64,000 nt of DNA. Origin: Pseudomonadota bacterium (GTDB taxonomy: Bacteria > Pseudomonadota > Gammaproteobacteria > Burkholderiales > Burkholderiaceae_C). Location: NCBI GenBank assembly GCA_023415035.1, contig JAEZLX010000008.1, positions 17,014 through 81,013 of the forward strand, in the 5' to 3' direction. The notes below the pieces were generated by a model. That model was given only the letters and a program-made list of their open reading frames with translations. It was not told the origin of the DNA and did not search any database. Below are positions 1 through 8,164 of the stretch, one piece after another. Position numbers and translations under genes: made by a program. The number at the start of each line of letters is the position of its first letter. Position 1 is the stretch's first letter.

Positions 1-1158
1 ATCCCGGCAAACATCACCGGCGGACAGGACAGCAGCTTCACGCTGTACCGCAGTGATACCGTTCGTCGCGACGACACCGCGCAGAGCCTGCTGTCGCGCA
101 TGGGCATCACCGACCCCGAAGCTGCCAGCCTGCTGCGCAACGACCCGGACGCCCGCCAGCTCTTCGCCGGCCGTCCCGGCAAGGTGGTCACCGCCGAAAC
201 CGATGAGCGTCATGGCCTGACCCGACTGGTGGCCCGCTGGCTGCCCGGCAGCGCCGATGACCGCAGCTTCGTGCGCCTGGTCGTCGAGCGGCAGGCCGAC
301 CGACAGCTGACCAGCCGTCTCGAACAGGGCGAGCTCAGCGTCGGCACCGCGCTGGCCAGCGGCACCATTCACAGCTCGCTGTTCGCCGCCACCGACGCCG
401 CCAACCTGCCCGACAGCGTGGCCGTCCAGCTGGCCGAGATCTTCTCGTCGTACATCGACTTCCGCCGCGACCTGCGCCAGGGCGACCAGTTCAGCCTGGT
501 CTACGAGGTGTTGCAGGCCGACGGCGAAGCCATGCGCCCGGGCCGCGTGCTCAGCGCCCAGTTCGTCAACGCCGGCAAGGCCTACGAGGCCGTCTGGTTC
601 GAAGCCGCCAACCACAAGGGAGCCTACTACAGCTTCGATGGCCAGAGTTCGCAGCCGCAGTTCCTGAGCTCGCCCCTGCAGTTCTCGCGTGTGAGCAGCG
701 GCTACGGCCTGCGCTTCCACCCCATCTCGGGCAAGCGCAAGGCCCACCTCGGTGTCGATCTGGCGGCGCCCAGCGGCACGCCGGTGCGCACGGTGGCCGA
801 CGGTGTCGTGACCTTCGCGGGCTGGCAGCGCGGCTACGGCAACATCATCGAGATCCAGCACCGCGACCGCAAGTCCACCGCCTACGCCCACCTGAGCCGC
901 ATCGACGTGCGCAAGGGCCAGAAGGTCAGCCAGGGCGACTTCATCGGCGCGGTCGGCTCCACCGGCGCATCCACGGGTCCGCACCTGCATTTCGAGTTCA
1001 AGGAAGCGGGCGCCCACAAGGACCCGCTCGACATCGCCCGCCGCAACGAGACCATTCCACTGCCGGCCAGCCTGCGCCCGCAGTTCAATCAGGTCGCCCA
1101 GGCACAGCGCCAGCAGCTCGACGCGGCCGCCCTCGTCGTGCAGGCCAGCGCCGAATAA
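1..1158 (+). CDS. M23 (LytM) family peptidoglycan endopeptidase, 5'-truncated by the window
   Basis: The reading frame is open from base 1, so the gene starts upstream of the window; the ATG at 100 is internal. The C-terminal third is a LytM/M23 zinc endopeptidase domain: HLGVDLAAPSGTPV supplies the first His and Asp ligands and GPHLHFEF the His-x-His pair, all intact. This family cuts peptide cross-links in peptidoglycan in the periplasm. The part before it, with a run resembling an OapA/LysM-like segment (DTVRRDDTAQSLLSRMG), matches the layout of MepM/YebA-type cell-wall hydrolases. It converges on the pilus operon and shares a strong hairpin with it; nothing suggests it belongs to the pilus system. 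The peptidase family is clear, the exact orthologue is not. Confidence 0.9.
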   Translation: MPANITGGQDSSFTLYRSDTVRRDDTAQSLLSRMGITDPEAASLLRNDPDARQLFAGRPGKVVTAETDERHGLTRLVARWLPGSADDRSFVRLVVERQADRQLTSRLEQGELSVGTALASGTIHSSLFAATDAANLPDSVAVQLAEIFSSYIDFRRDLRQGDQFSLVYEVLQADGEAMRPGRVLSAQFVNAGKAYEAVWFEAANHKGAYYSFDGQSSQPQFLSSPLQFSRVSSGYGLRFHPISGKRKAHLGVDLAAPSGTPVRTVADGVVTFAGWQRGYGNIIEIQHRDRKSTAYAHLSRIDVRKGQKVSQGDFIGAVGSTGASTGPHLHFEFKEAGAHKDPLDIARRNETIPLPASLRPQFNQVAQAQRQQLDAAALVVQASAE

Positions 1159-1164
1159 GCCTCA

Positions 1165-1201
1165 CCGCTTCGGCCCGGCAGCGCGCCGGGCCCGGAAGCG
1201 G
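1165..1201. terminator. Hairpin between convergent genes, probable bidirectional terminator
   Basis: The arm ccgcttcggcccggc (1165-1179) pairs with 1185-1201, interrupted only by a two-base bulge. It lies between the M23 gene and the last pilus gene. There is no clear T-tract, so termination is inferred from its position and stem strength. Confidence 0.5.
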
Positions 1202-1204
1202 ACA

Positions 1205-1933
1205 TCACTGGGTCATCTGGAAGTAGGCCGTGGTCACGGCCACCTGGGACTCATCCTGAAAGGTCGGCGACGTCGACCCGAAGGCCATACTGTCATCAAT
1301 CGGCCAAGGCAGACTCCCTGCTGCGACACTGCCAGCCAGTGTGGCATCGCGCAGCCGGCCAAAACGTGCATCACTTCGCCCGTCAATCTGTTGGTCGAGC
1401 ATGGCCGCCAGCGAATAGGTCACTCTCTTGAGCACCATCACGTTGCGCGATCTCTGCACGTACGTGCCGATCGTCTCCCCGGGCTCGGACCATGTGACGT
1501 TCTGGAAGCATACCTGCACCTCCTGTGGGTTACCGTTGCTGTCCAGGTAAACAAACCTGTCCGGCTGACCTTCGGCGCGCCCCTCCGGCAGGCGAATGCC
1601 CTTGGCCAGGAAATCATTGATCATGTTCGCGCCACACAGCTCGTGCGTATTCCCTCCCACGCGACCCGTCGGGTTCGCTTCCATATCGCCGGGAGGCCGC
1701 ATGACACCATTCAGGTAGGCCTCGTAGGCAAGCTGCCAGCCCTGCACGAAGTCCGTGGACAGTCGCTGGTTGGCGGCGGCGCGCTGCAGGTCGCGGCCGA
1801 TCGCCACGGCTCCCAGCAGCAGCCCGATGACGAGCAGGGTGATGCTCAGCTCCAGCAGCGTGAAGCCGCGCTGACGCCGTACCGACTGGCAGGCTGCCGC
1901 ACGACGCGAGGATGTGGACACAGGAAAGGACAT
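1205..1933 (-). CDS. Type IV prepilin-like protein, last gene of the pilus operon
   Basis: The protein has 242 residues from the chosen ATG at 1933, which has GAGGTG just upstream on the minus strand. An ATG at 1966 would overlap the upstream gene and has a poorer ribosome site. The class III signal is RRQRG/FTLLELSITLLVIG, with the conserved Glu at +5 and a hydrophobic helix. The globular part resembles the two pilins at the head of the operon: all share a block like LPEGRAEGQPDRFVYLDSN followed by a QEVQVCFQ strand, and a motif like MLDQQIDGRSDARFGRLRD. It is therefore a paralogue of the main pilin, placed at the far end of the operon. Prepilin peptidase is expected to cleave after the Gly, but no pilD gene is in the window. 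It could be a minor or an alternative major pilin. Confidence 0.85.
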   Translation of the reverse strand: MSFPVSTSSRRAAACQSVRRQRGFTLLELSITLLVIGLLLGAVAIGRDLQRAAANQRLSTDFVQGWQLAYEAYLNGVMRPPGDMEANPTGRVGGNTHELCGANMINDFLAKGIRLPEGRAEGQPDRFVYLDSNGNPQEVQVCFQNVTWSEPGETIGTYVQRSRNVMVLKRVTYSLAAMLDQQIDGRSDARFGRLRDATLAGSVAAGSLPWPIDDSMAFGSTSPTFQDESQVAVTTAYFQMTQ

Positions 1934-1949
1934 GGGGTTCACCTCGAGG

Positions 1950-3272
1950 TCAGTAACCGATGGCATCGGCTTTCAGTGCGTTTTCATTGACGGAGCGGGC
2001 AACGTCGGTCATGGCTTCAGTGCGATCGGCAAACCCATCCCAAACGTCGCCGGCTTCGCTCCGCGAGATCCCGGCCTGGATGACGGCCACGCCAGCGACC
2101 GCGGCACCCACAGCCGCTGTGGCAATACCCGCTGCAGCCAGCCCGATCTGGAATGAGCGGGCACCAGCGCTCATGGTGGTGTCTGCGGTGGCGGACACCA
2201 TCTCCTTCGCGGCGTCCAGCACGGCGGAGGCGGCGCTGAACACGCCAGATGCAGCGGCGGCAACATCCGCGTCCGCCAGCTTGACGGCCACGTACAACTG
2301 GTCACGGTAGTCGTAAAGCGCCCGCTCCATCACCAGGGCCCCGGTGCCGGCGTTGACATGCGCATGCGATATCGCCGACAGGGCCTCGCCGCAGTGCAGG
2401 GTGGAGAAAAGCTCGGCGTGGCTGACGGCCAGCACCAGATCGTCATAGGTATCTGTCACGGCAGCATGGGCGGCGGCAAAGGTCGGATCGGTGTTGCTGG
2501 CCGAGGCATTCGCGCCATCGAACGGTGACCCGTCGCCATCGGCGTCCAGCAGGCCCGACGCGGCAATCACGAAGGCCATGGCGCGGCGTGAGCCGGTGGC
2601 GCCCAGTGCCCGCACAGCCAGGGCACCGGCCGGGGCCACCATCGCGTCAGCCTTGCTGTCCACCGCTGTGTTCAGCGCCAGGCAGATGTCGATCAGACTG
2701 GTGGCCCGTGGCACCGGGGTCGCAGGACATGGTGGTGATTCGGACGCATTGCAGGCCGCATCCAGTGATGCCGTCTCGCTGCCCGATCGCGTGGCCCCCA
2801 GCGGAACCTCGACCGTCTGCGGCAATGGCGGCAGGTGGGAATTGGGTGCAGCGGCGTTCTGCGGGCGCGGTTCGGGCGTGACCACGCGAAGCGGGTTCAT
2901 GCGGTCCGTCTGCACGGCCAGGTCCCGGTCATCCTGCGCCGTGCCCGATGCCTCGCGGTACACGCCGTAACGCAGCTTTCCCGCTTCAGGCCGCGGCAGA
3001 CCCAGGGTGCGCCAGGGCAGGTAGCCCACCTGGCCCAGTGCGCAGTTCTCGGTGCCTGCCGTATCCGCCGCCGGGCATGGCAGGCGATGATGAGCCTGGA
3101 CAAAACCCAGCACCGCGTCGCGCGACTGGTCCTGCACATCCATCTGCCGGACCGTCACGCGTTGGCGCGCGGACTGCTGCCAGAACACCACCGCAGCCAG
3201 CAGCATCAGCCCCAATGCCAGCAAGGCAACCGATATTTCAACCAGGGTGAAGCCTCTTTCATGCCGCTTCAT
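1950..3272 (-). CDS. Large minor prepilin with Cys-pair / Asp-loop domain (440 aa)
   Basis: The N-terminus MKRHERG/FTLVEISVALLALG is a class III prepilin signal with Glu at +5. After the helix comes HHRLPCPAADTAGTENC (Cys66 and Cys77, a likely disulfide), then GYLPWRTLGL and LRYGVYRE. Later the Asp-rich stretch GLLDADGDGSPFDG could bind calcium. The same order of motifs occurs in the 431-, 772- and 257-residue pilins of this operon, so they form one paralogous family. The C-terminal part is Ala-rich and contains a second hydrophobic stretch (AAAGIATAAVGAAVAGVAVI), unusual for a pilin. The start overlaps the preceding stop by 4 bases (ATGA), so translation is coupled. A tip or minor pilin role is inferred. 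Confidence 0.8.
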   Translation of the reverse strand: MKRHERGFTLVEISVALLALGLMLLAAVVFWQQSARQRVTVRQMDVQDQSRDAVLGFVQAHHRLPCPAADTAGTENCALGQVGYLPWRTLGLPRPEAGKLRYGVYREASGTAQDDRDLAVQTDRMNPLRVVTPEPRPQNAAAPNSHLPPLPQTVEVPLGATRSGSETASLDAACNASESPPCPATPVPRATSLIDICLALNTAVDSKADAMVAPAGALAVRALGATGSRRAMAFVIAASGLLDADGDGSPFDGANASASNTDPTFAAAHAAVTDTYDDLVLAVSHAELFSTLHCGEALSAISHAHVNAGTGALVMERALYDYRDQLYVAVKLADADVAAAASGVFSAASAVLDAAKEMVSATADTTMSAGARSFQIGLAAAGIATAAVGAAVAGVAVIQAGISRSEAGDVWDGFADRTEAMTDVARSVNENALKADAIGY

Positions 3273-4564
3273 GGGTTCAAGCCTTTCTTGTCCAACGCAA
3301 TCGCGCGGCGCAGCGCGTCAGCGAACGCGCCATAGACCTGTTCGGCATAGAGGTTTGAATCCGCCAGTTTTTGCTTGGCATCCTCGTATCCCTCCTTCGC
3401 ATCCACCAGCTCTTGCGCAGACAGCGCCATGTCGGCGATGGCCATGGCCATGTTGACCGCTGCCATGACCAAGGTGAACGCGGTCAAGCCTTCGGTGTTG
3501 GCAGCCGAGGCGATGCTGAGCGCGGTACTGGCCGTGCCCAGCGCCAAGCCCATGGCCGACATGGTCACACTGGTGATCGCACCTTGCACGGCGGAATGTG
3601 CCTGCTCCACGTCAAAAAGACGAAGAGACCAGTACTCCTGCATGACGCGCGTGTTGTCATAGGCCGCAAAAGCCCCCTGCGCCGCTGCCTGCATGGCGGA
3701 AAGCCTGGTCACACAACCGATGCGACCCGCCAGATCAGCCGGACCAACGGCCAAGGCCAGGTCATCGAAATCCACGGCCTGAGCGCGACCAGGCATGTCG
3801 AATGGGAGAGTCCCGCCACCGATGGCATTGTTGCCATCGAACTGGCCGTTTTCCCCCGGGTGCACGATCACGAACGCCACCGCCACCGCATCTGCCGCGT
3901 CGAGTCCCGCACGCAATGATCCCGCCACTGTCGGGTCTGCGGCATACCGCCTGAGAACACGGCACCAGTCCAGACCATTGACAACACTGCGCCGGTCTTC
4001 TGCTTCATCGATCAACGCCTGAAGCGCATCCGCTGCCGCCCGCGCACCGGCGGGAACGGTGGCGGCATAGGCCGGGACGCCGGGATCGGAGAGATCCGGC
4101 AAGCCGTCGGGAAGGCCAAGGCTAGGCAGGTTCAGGCCCGCAAAGTCGGGCAGGACCGGCACGCCACTGAAATCGGCGTTCAGATCTGGCGACGCGGTCG
4201 GCGCTGGCAGGACGGCCAGATCCGCTCCGCCTCCCCGGTTGACACCGTACCGCAGGCGGCTGAAAGAGCTGTCCAGCCCGAGCGACCGCCACGGAAGCGC
4301 CCCGGCATTGCCGCTGCCACAACTCTCGGTCCCCAGCAGGTTGGAGGACGCCACACATGGCAGACGGTGATGGGCCAGCACGAAGCCTTCCACTGCGGCC
4401 TCGGCCTCGGCGAGCTGGCGCTGGATCTCGATGCGCGTCTTCGGTGCCTGGCTGTCGGCCACCCACCGCCAGATGAAGATGCCGATGATCCCGATGATGA
4501 CCAGGGCGACACTCAGCTCGATGAGCGAGAAGCCACCTTGTCTGCGGTGTGTCTGCGCGCTCAT
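3269..4564 (-). CDS. Large minor prepilin with Cys-pair domain (431 aa)
   Basis: The class III signal is RRQGG/FSLIELSVALVIIGIIG. The shared domain follows: HHRLPC (Cys70), GTESC (Cys82), GALPWRSLGL and LRYGVNRG. The region equivalent to the Asp loop is reduced to GENGQFDGNNA. Residues around 320-375 form a long Ala/Met-rich hydrophobic segment, as in the neighbouring 440-residue pilin. The start overlaps the preceding 772-residue pilin gene by 4 bases and the stop overlaps the next gene by 4 bases. Membership of the prepilin superfamily is clear from the N-terminus. The globular domain is not one I can name, and a minor or tip pilin role is an inference from size and context. Confidence 0.8.
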   Translation of the reverse strand: MSAQTHRRQGGFSLIELSVALVIIGIIGIFIWRWVADSQAPKTRIEIQRQLAEAEAAVEGFVLAHHRLPCVASSNLLGTESCGSGNAGALPWRSLGLDSSFSRLRYGVNRGGGADLAVLPAPTASPDLNADFSGVPVLPDFAGLNLPSLGLPDGLPDLSDPGVPAYAATVPAGARAAADALQALIDEAEDRRSVVNGLDWCRVLRRYAADPTVAGSLRAGLDAADAVAVAFVIVHPGENGQFDGNNAIGGGTLPFDMPGRAQAVDFDDLALAVGPADLAGRIGCVTRLSAMQAAAQGAFAAYDNTRVMQEYWSLRLFDVEQAHSAVQGAITSVTMSAMGLALGTASTALSIASAANTEGLTAFTLVMAAVNMAMAIADMALSAQELVDAKEGYEDAKQKLADSNLYAEQVYGAFADALRRAIALDKKGLNP

Positions 4565-6879
4565 CGGGTGCCCCCCTTGCGGTCCACGTTGATCAGGATC
4601 TGCTCCGCGATGGACGGTGGCATGGGGCCGACGCCGGTACCCGTGATGTTGCAGGAGGGCACATTCTCCGCCTCAGCCCTCACCGCCAGGAGATTGGCGC
4701 GCGCATCGTCCACCCGGTCCTGGGCTGGCACCAACTGCAGCTTCAGAGCGTCGATCTCGCGCTGCAGCTTGCCCGGGCGCAGGAAGAGACTGTCGTCATG
4801 AGGGCGGTTCCAGCCATTGGTGTCTCCCGCTCCTCCCATCAGCACAGCCATCGCCGACAGCACATCGTTACGAACGTTGTAGATAGGGTGTGAGCCATCG
4901 TCGTCCAAGCCGGAGTTCGGATTGATCTCGGTTGTGGTAGCGCAGCTAGCCGCCGAACATGCCCAGAAATAAACACCACCGGGGCTCATCTGGTGCAGGT
5001 ATATACCGTTGGCGAACATGTTGTTCCGAGCGGTCTGGTAGCTGTTCACCGCCGTGTTCCTGTTGATCAGTGCCGCGTCGCGTGCAGCGATCGCCGCCGG
5101 CAAGCCGGCAACAGCCGCCGCATACTCGGCCGCAGCCGTGTCTCGCTCCTGTTGGAGGAGATCATCCGGGCTGGTGGTCGCCAGCAGCAGCCGATCCGCT
5201 TCCTTTTGGCCACGCTCCTGCATCAGCGCGACACGCTGATCCTCCAGGGCAGCTTTTGTGACAGGGTTGGTTTCGTTGGCAATCTGCGTGTTCAGCGCCT
5301 CAATCTGCGTGTTCAGCGCCGCGATTTCGTCGATGCGCTGTGCGAGCAGGGTGGACCGGTTGGCCAGCATGTTCTCGTACTTGTTCAGGGTGATCAGCCA
5401 GTTGTCCCGAGCGTCTTGCAGAGCTTCGGCCTCGGCCTGAGCTGCCTGGTAGTTGCGGTCAGCGGTCTCCCACGCAGCAGCCGCGTTCAGCAGGGCAGTG
5501 ACGTAACCATCGCGCTCCGACCAGATGCCACCATCCCGCATCTGGGTATACAGGTTGTTGGTGGCGTTGGTGCGCTGTACGATCGCGAGGGCACGCTCGG
5601 TCTCCTTCTGCGCAATGGCATCTTCCAGAGCCTCCAGAGCATTCTCGGCATCCGTGACTTCCTGTTCGGCCGCCGCCACCAGCGCACCCACATCGGGCAC
5701 CGGACCACAGTCCAGATCACTGGCGTCGATCTCGTTGTTGGCCAGCACCAGTGCTTCCCCGGCGATGATCGCTGCCGCCACATTGGCGGCAATCGATGCG
5801 ATGTTGGCCGCAATCACGCCCCCCGTCAGCGCAATGGCTGCCGTGTGCTGGGGCGCCGCTGCGCAGGCGTTCACGGCCAGGCCCAGCGTGGCCGCACACA
5901 GCGCCCATTCCACCGCGGCATTGCCGGCGTCAGACACGCCTTCGATCACGGCTGATGCGGTCTCGACCGCCGTGATCGCCGCACCGAGGGCCGCAAACGC
6001 CACCGCCTGCTCAGCCGACTCGATGTTGTCCTCGCGCATCTCGGCCACCTGCTCCGCCACATCGAGGGCGAGCGCCACGGTGTTGATGGAGTCGATCAGC
6101 GGCTGGCACTGGTAGGCCTGGCGCAGGCTCAGGAAAGTGCGCTCGAGCACGAGGTCGTCGTATTCGGCCAGCGCGTGGCTTCGATCGGGGTTGGCGACCA
6201 CCGGATCCGCTCCAGCGTTCTCGCCATCGAACAGCGAACCATCGCCATCGGCGTCCAGCAGGCCCGGGTGGACGAGCGCATAGGCCACGGGCCTTGGTGG
6301 CGCCGAGTTGACCCGCGCCATGCCGGCCGTGTCCGTCGCCTGACTGGCGTTGTCCACACGCTGACAGAAATCGGGCAGCGTGAGAATGGCACCCGGGATG
6401 TCCTGTGGGTAGGGCGGCGCTTCCAGCATAGACTGGAAACCGTCATCATCGTCGTAGCTCAGCGGGCGCCAGCTGTCGCTGAGCACCGTCAGGTCAAGCT
6501 CGGCATTGCCGCCACCGCGCTGCACCAGATACCGCAGCTGGGCGATGCCGACCCCCGCGTCCGCGCCCGCCAGCCGTAGCGTGACAGTAGGCAGCCACCC
6601 TTTCTGGGCACTGCTGCCGCAGTCTTCAATACCATCGCGGTCCACATCCGGGCAGGGCAGGCGCCGAGCCACGGTGGCAAAAGTCAGCAGGGCCGCATCG
6701 GCCTGTGACAGGCTCTGGCGCTCCTGCCGCACGGTCTGCACCGCCGAGCGCTCACGCCACTCGAGAAAACCCACCAGCGTCAGTCCGCCCATCGCGGCAA
6801 TGAACAACAGCACCTCCAGCAGCGTGAGACCGCGCACGCGGCGCACACCCCAGGGCCAGCGTTGACGACCTCCCCTCAT
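4561..6879 (-). CDS. Giant minor prepilin with coiled-coil region (772 aa)
   Basis: The N-terminus VRRVRG/LTLLEVLLFIAAMGG is a prepilin signal with Glu at +5. Cys76 and Cys87 sit in RRLPCPDVDRDGIEDC, followed by QLRYLVQRG and GLLDADGDGSLFDGENAG, the domain shared with three sister pilins. Residues about 395-640 are rich in Glu, Gln, Ala and Leu in heptad-like spacing (for example EQEVTDAENALEALEDAIAQ) and should form a long coiled coil. A CSAASC motif follows near residue 690. At 772 residues it is several times longer than ordinary pilins of 150-250 residues. Overlaps of 4 bases on both sides place it firmly in the operon between the platform gene and the other large pilins. A tip-located adhesin or long stalk is likely but not shown. 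Confidence 0.8.
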   Translation of the reverse strand: MRGGRQRWPWGVRRVRGLTLLEVLLFIAAMGGLTLVGFLEWRERSAVQTVRQERQSLSQADAALLTFATVARRLPCPDVDRDGIEDCGSSAQKGWLPTVTLRLAGADAGVGIAQLRYLVQRGGGNAELDLTVLSDSWRPLSYDDDDGFQSMLEAPPYPQDIPGAILTLPDFCQRVDNASQATDTAGMARVNSAPPRPVAYALVHPGLLDADGDGSLFDGENAGADPVVANPDRSHALAEYDDLVLERTFLSLRQAYQCQPLIDSINTVALALDVAEQVAEMREDNIESAEQAVAFAALGAAITAVETASAVIEGVSDAGNAAVEWALCAATLGLAVNACAAAPQHTAAIALTGGVIAANIASIAANVAAAIIAGEALVLANNEIDASDLDCGPVPDVGALVAAAEQEVTDAENALEALEDAIAQKETERALAIVQRTNATNNLYTQMRDGGIWSERDGYVTALLNAAAAWETADRNYQAAQAEAEALQDARDNWLITLNKYENMLANRSTLLAQRIDEIAALNTQIEALNTQIANETNPVTKAALEDQRVALMQERGQKEADRLLLATTSPDDLLQQERDTAAAEYAAAVAGLPAAIAARDAALINRNTAVNSYQTARNNMFANGIYLHQMSPGGVYFWACSAASCATTTEINPNSGLDDDGSHPIYNVRNDVLSAMAVLMGGAGDTNGWNRPHDDSLFLRPGKLQREIDALKLQLVPAQDRVDDARANLLAVRAEAENVPSCNITGTGVGPMPPSIAEQILINVDRKGGTR

Positions 6880-8162
6880 CCCACCCCCAGTGTTTGACTG
6901 ACCGACTGGCGCACCAGGTCGTAGATCGGCAGCAGAAGCGCGACGATCAGGAAAATGAACAGGCCACCTGCCACGATGATCAAGGCCGGCTTGATGATTT
7001 CACCCAGCGACTTCACGACCACATCCAGCCGCTTGCGGTATTCGACCGCGAGCCGGTCCAGCTGTTTGTCGAGCGAGCCCGACTCCTCGCCCACGGCGAT
7101 CATGCGCACGGCCATGGCCGGGAACCCGCCCACCCGCCGCATCGCCGCACCGATGCCCTCGCCACGTGCCACGCCATCGCGCACTTTCTGCAGACGCGCG
7201 CGGTAGTACTGGTTGGTGGTGGCACGCGAGAGCACGTCCAGGCTCATCATGAAATCCAGACCGGCACGCACCAGCAGCGACAGGTGCTCGCTGATGAATG
7301 CCATCCCGGACGCTGTGGACAAGGTGCGCAGGATGGGCAAACGGTGGGCCACCTCGTGACAGAGCTGGCGAAAACCCGTCACCGATCTGTACATCCAGGC
7401 CAGCAGCACGACCAGCAGGACCAGCGACAGCACCACCATGCCCAGGTACTGCACAAGCACGTCGGACGTCTCGATCAGCCACACCGTGAGCGCGGGCAGC
7501 TTGGCCCCCATCTGCTTGAACAGCTGTGCCAGGTTGGGCACCACGTAGTACAGCCAGAAGAATCCCACCCCGAGAATGGAGGCGAACACCAGTGCGGGAT
7601 AGATCATGGCCGTGCGGATGTCGCGGCGAATGTCGATCAGCCGCTCGACGTGAGCCGCCGACTCCAGCAACATGCGGGGCAGCGCGCCAGACTCGTCACC
7701 GATCTCGGCCAGATTGCGCACCGTCTCCGGAAACACGTCGGGATGGCGTGCGAACGACTGGGGCACGCGCATGCCGGCAGCCATGTCCGCGCGCACACGA
7801 CGCGCGATGTCGGCCACGCTGCCGTTGCCCGAGGCGTCCTCGACCAGCGTCTGCAGCGCCTCCATCATCGGCACGCCGGCATCGAGCATGATGCCCATGT
7901 CGCGCAGGAAGCCGGCCAGATCCTCGGCACGCACAGGCGCGCGCAGCCAGCGCCCCAGGCCTGCCAGCCATGACAGCCAAGCCGGCAGCCGGACCAGTGT
8001 GAGCACCGTCCCCTCGGTCTGCTGCTCCAGACGCAGACGCACCGAATGGTCGCGTTCGACCAGCAGGCGCATGAATCCCCGCTTGACCTCGCCATGCGGC
8101 AGCAGCACGCGGTAGAAGAAGGCACGCATGCGGGCCGGGGAGTGGATGGCGTCCGTATCCAT
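6876..8162 (-). CDS. mshG: Type II secretion/type IV pilus inner-membrane platform protein (GspF/PilC/MshG-like)
   Basis: The protein has 428 residues from the ATG at 8162, which lies 2 bases after the stop of the ATPase gene; the frame is open further upstream, but only inside the ATPase gene. Two T2SSF domains are visible. The first starts near LAGFLRDMGIMLDAGVPMME and the second near SEHLSLLVRAGLDFMMSLDV. Between and after them are the hydrophobic segments LVFASILGVGFFWLYYVV, MVVLSLVLLVVLLAWMY and ALIIVAGGLFIFLIVALLLP. Proteins of this family sit in the inner membrane and couple the assembly ATPase to pilin insertion. Position directly after the ATPase gene matches mshE-mshG. The symbol is by family, not proven orthology. 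Confidence 0.9.
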   Translation of the reverse strand: MDTDAIHSPARMRAFFYRVLLPHGEVKRGFMRLLVERDHSVRLRLEQQTEGTVLTLVRLPAWLSWLAGLGRWLRAPVRAEDLAGFLRDMGIMLDAGVPMMEALQTLVEDASGNGSVADIARRVRADMAAGMRVPQSFARHPDVFPETVRNLAEIGDESGALPRMLLESAAHVERLIDIRRDIRTAMIYPALVFASILGVGFFWLYYVVPNLAQLFKQMGAKLPALTVWLIETSDVLVQYLGMVVLSLVLLVVLLAWMYRSVTGFRQLCHEVAHRLPILRTLSTASGMAFISEHLSLLVRAGLDFMMSLDVLSRATTNQYYRARLQKVRDGVARGEGIGAAMRRVGGFPAMAVRMIAVGEESGSLDKQLDRLAVEYRKRLDVVVKSLGEIIKPALIIVAGGLFIFLIVALLLPIYDLVRQSVSQTLGVG

Positions 8163-8164
8163 GC

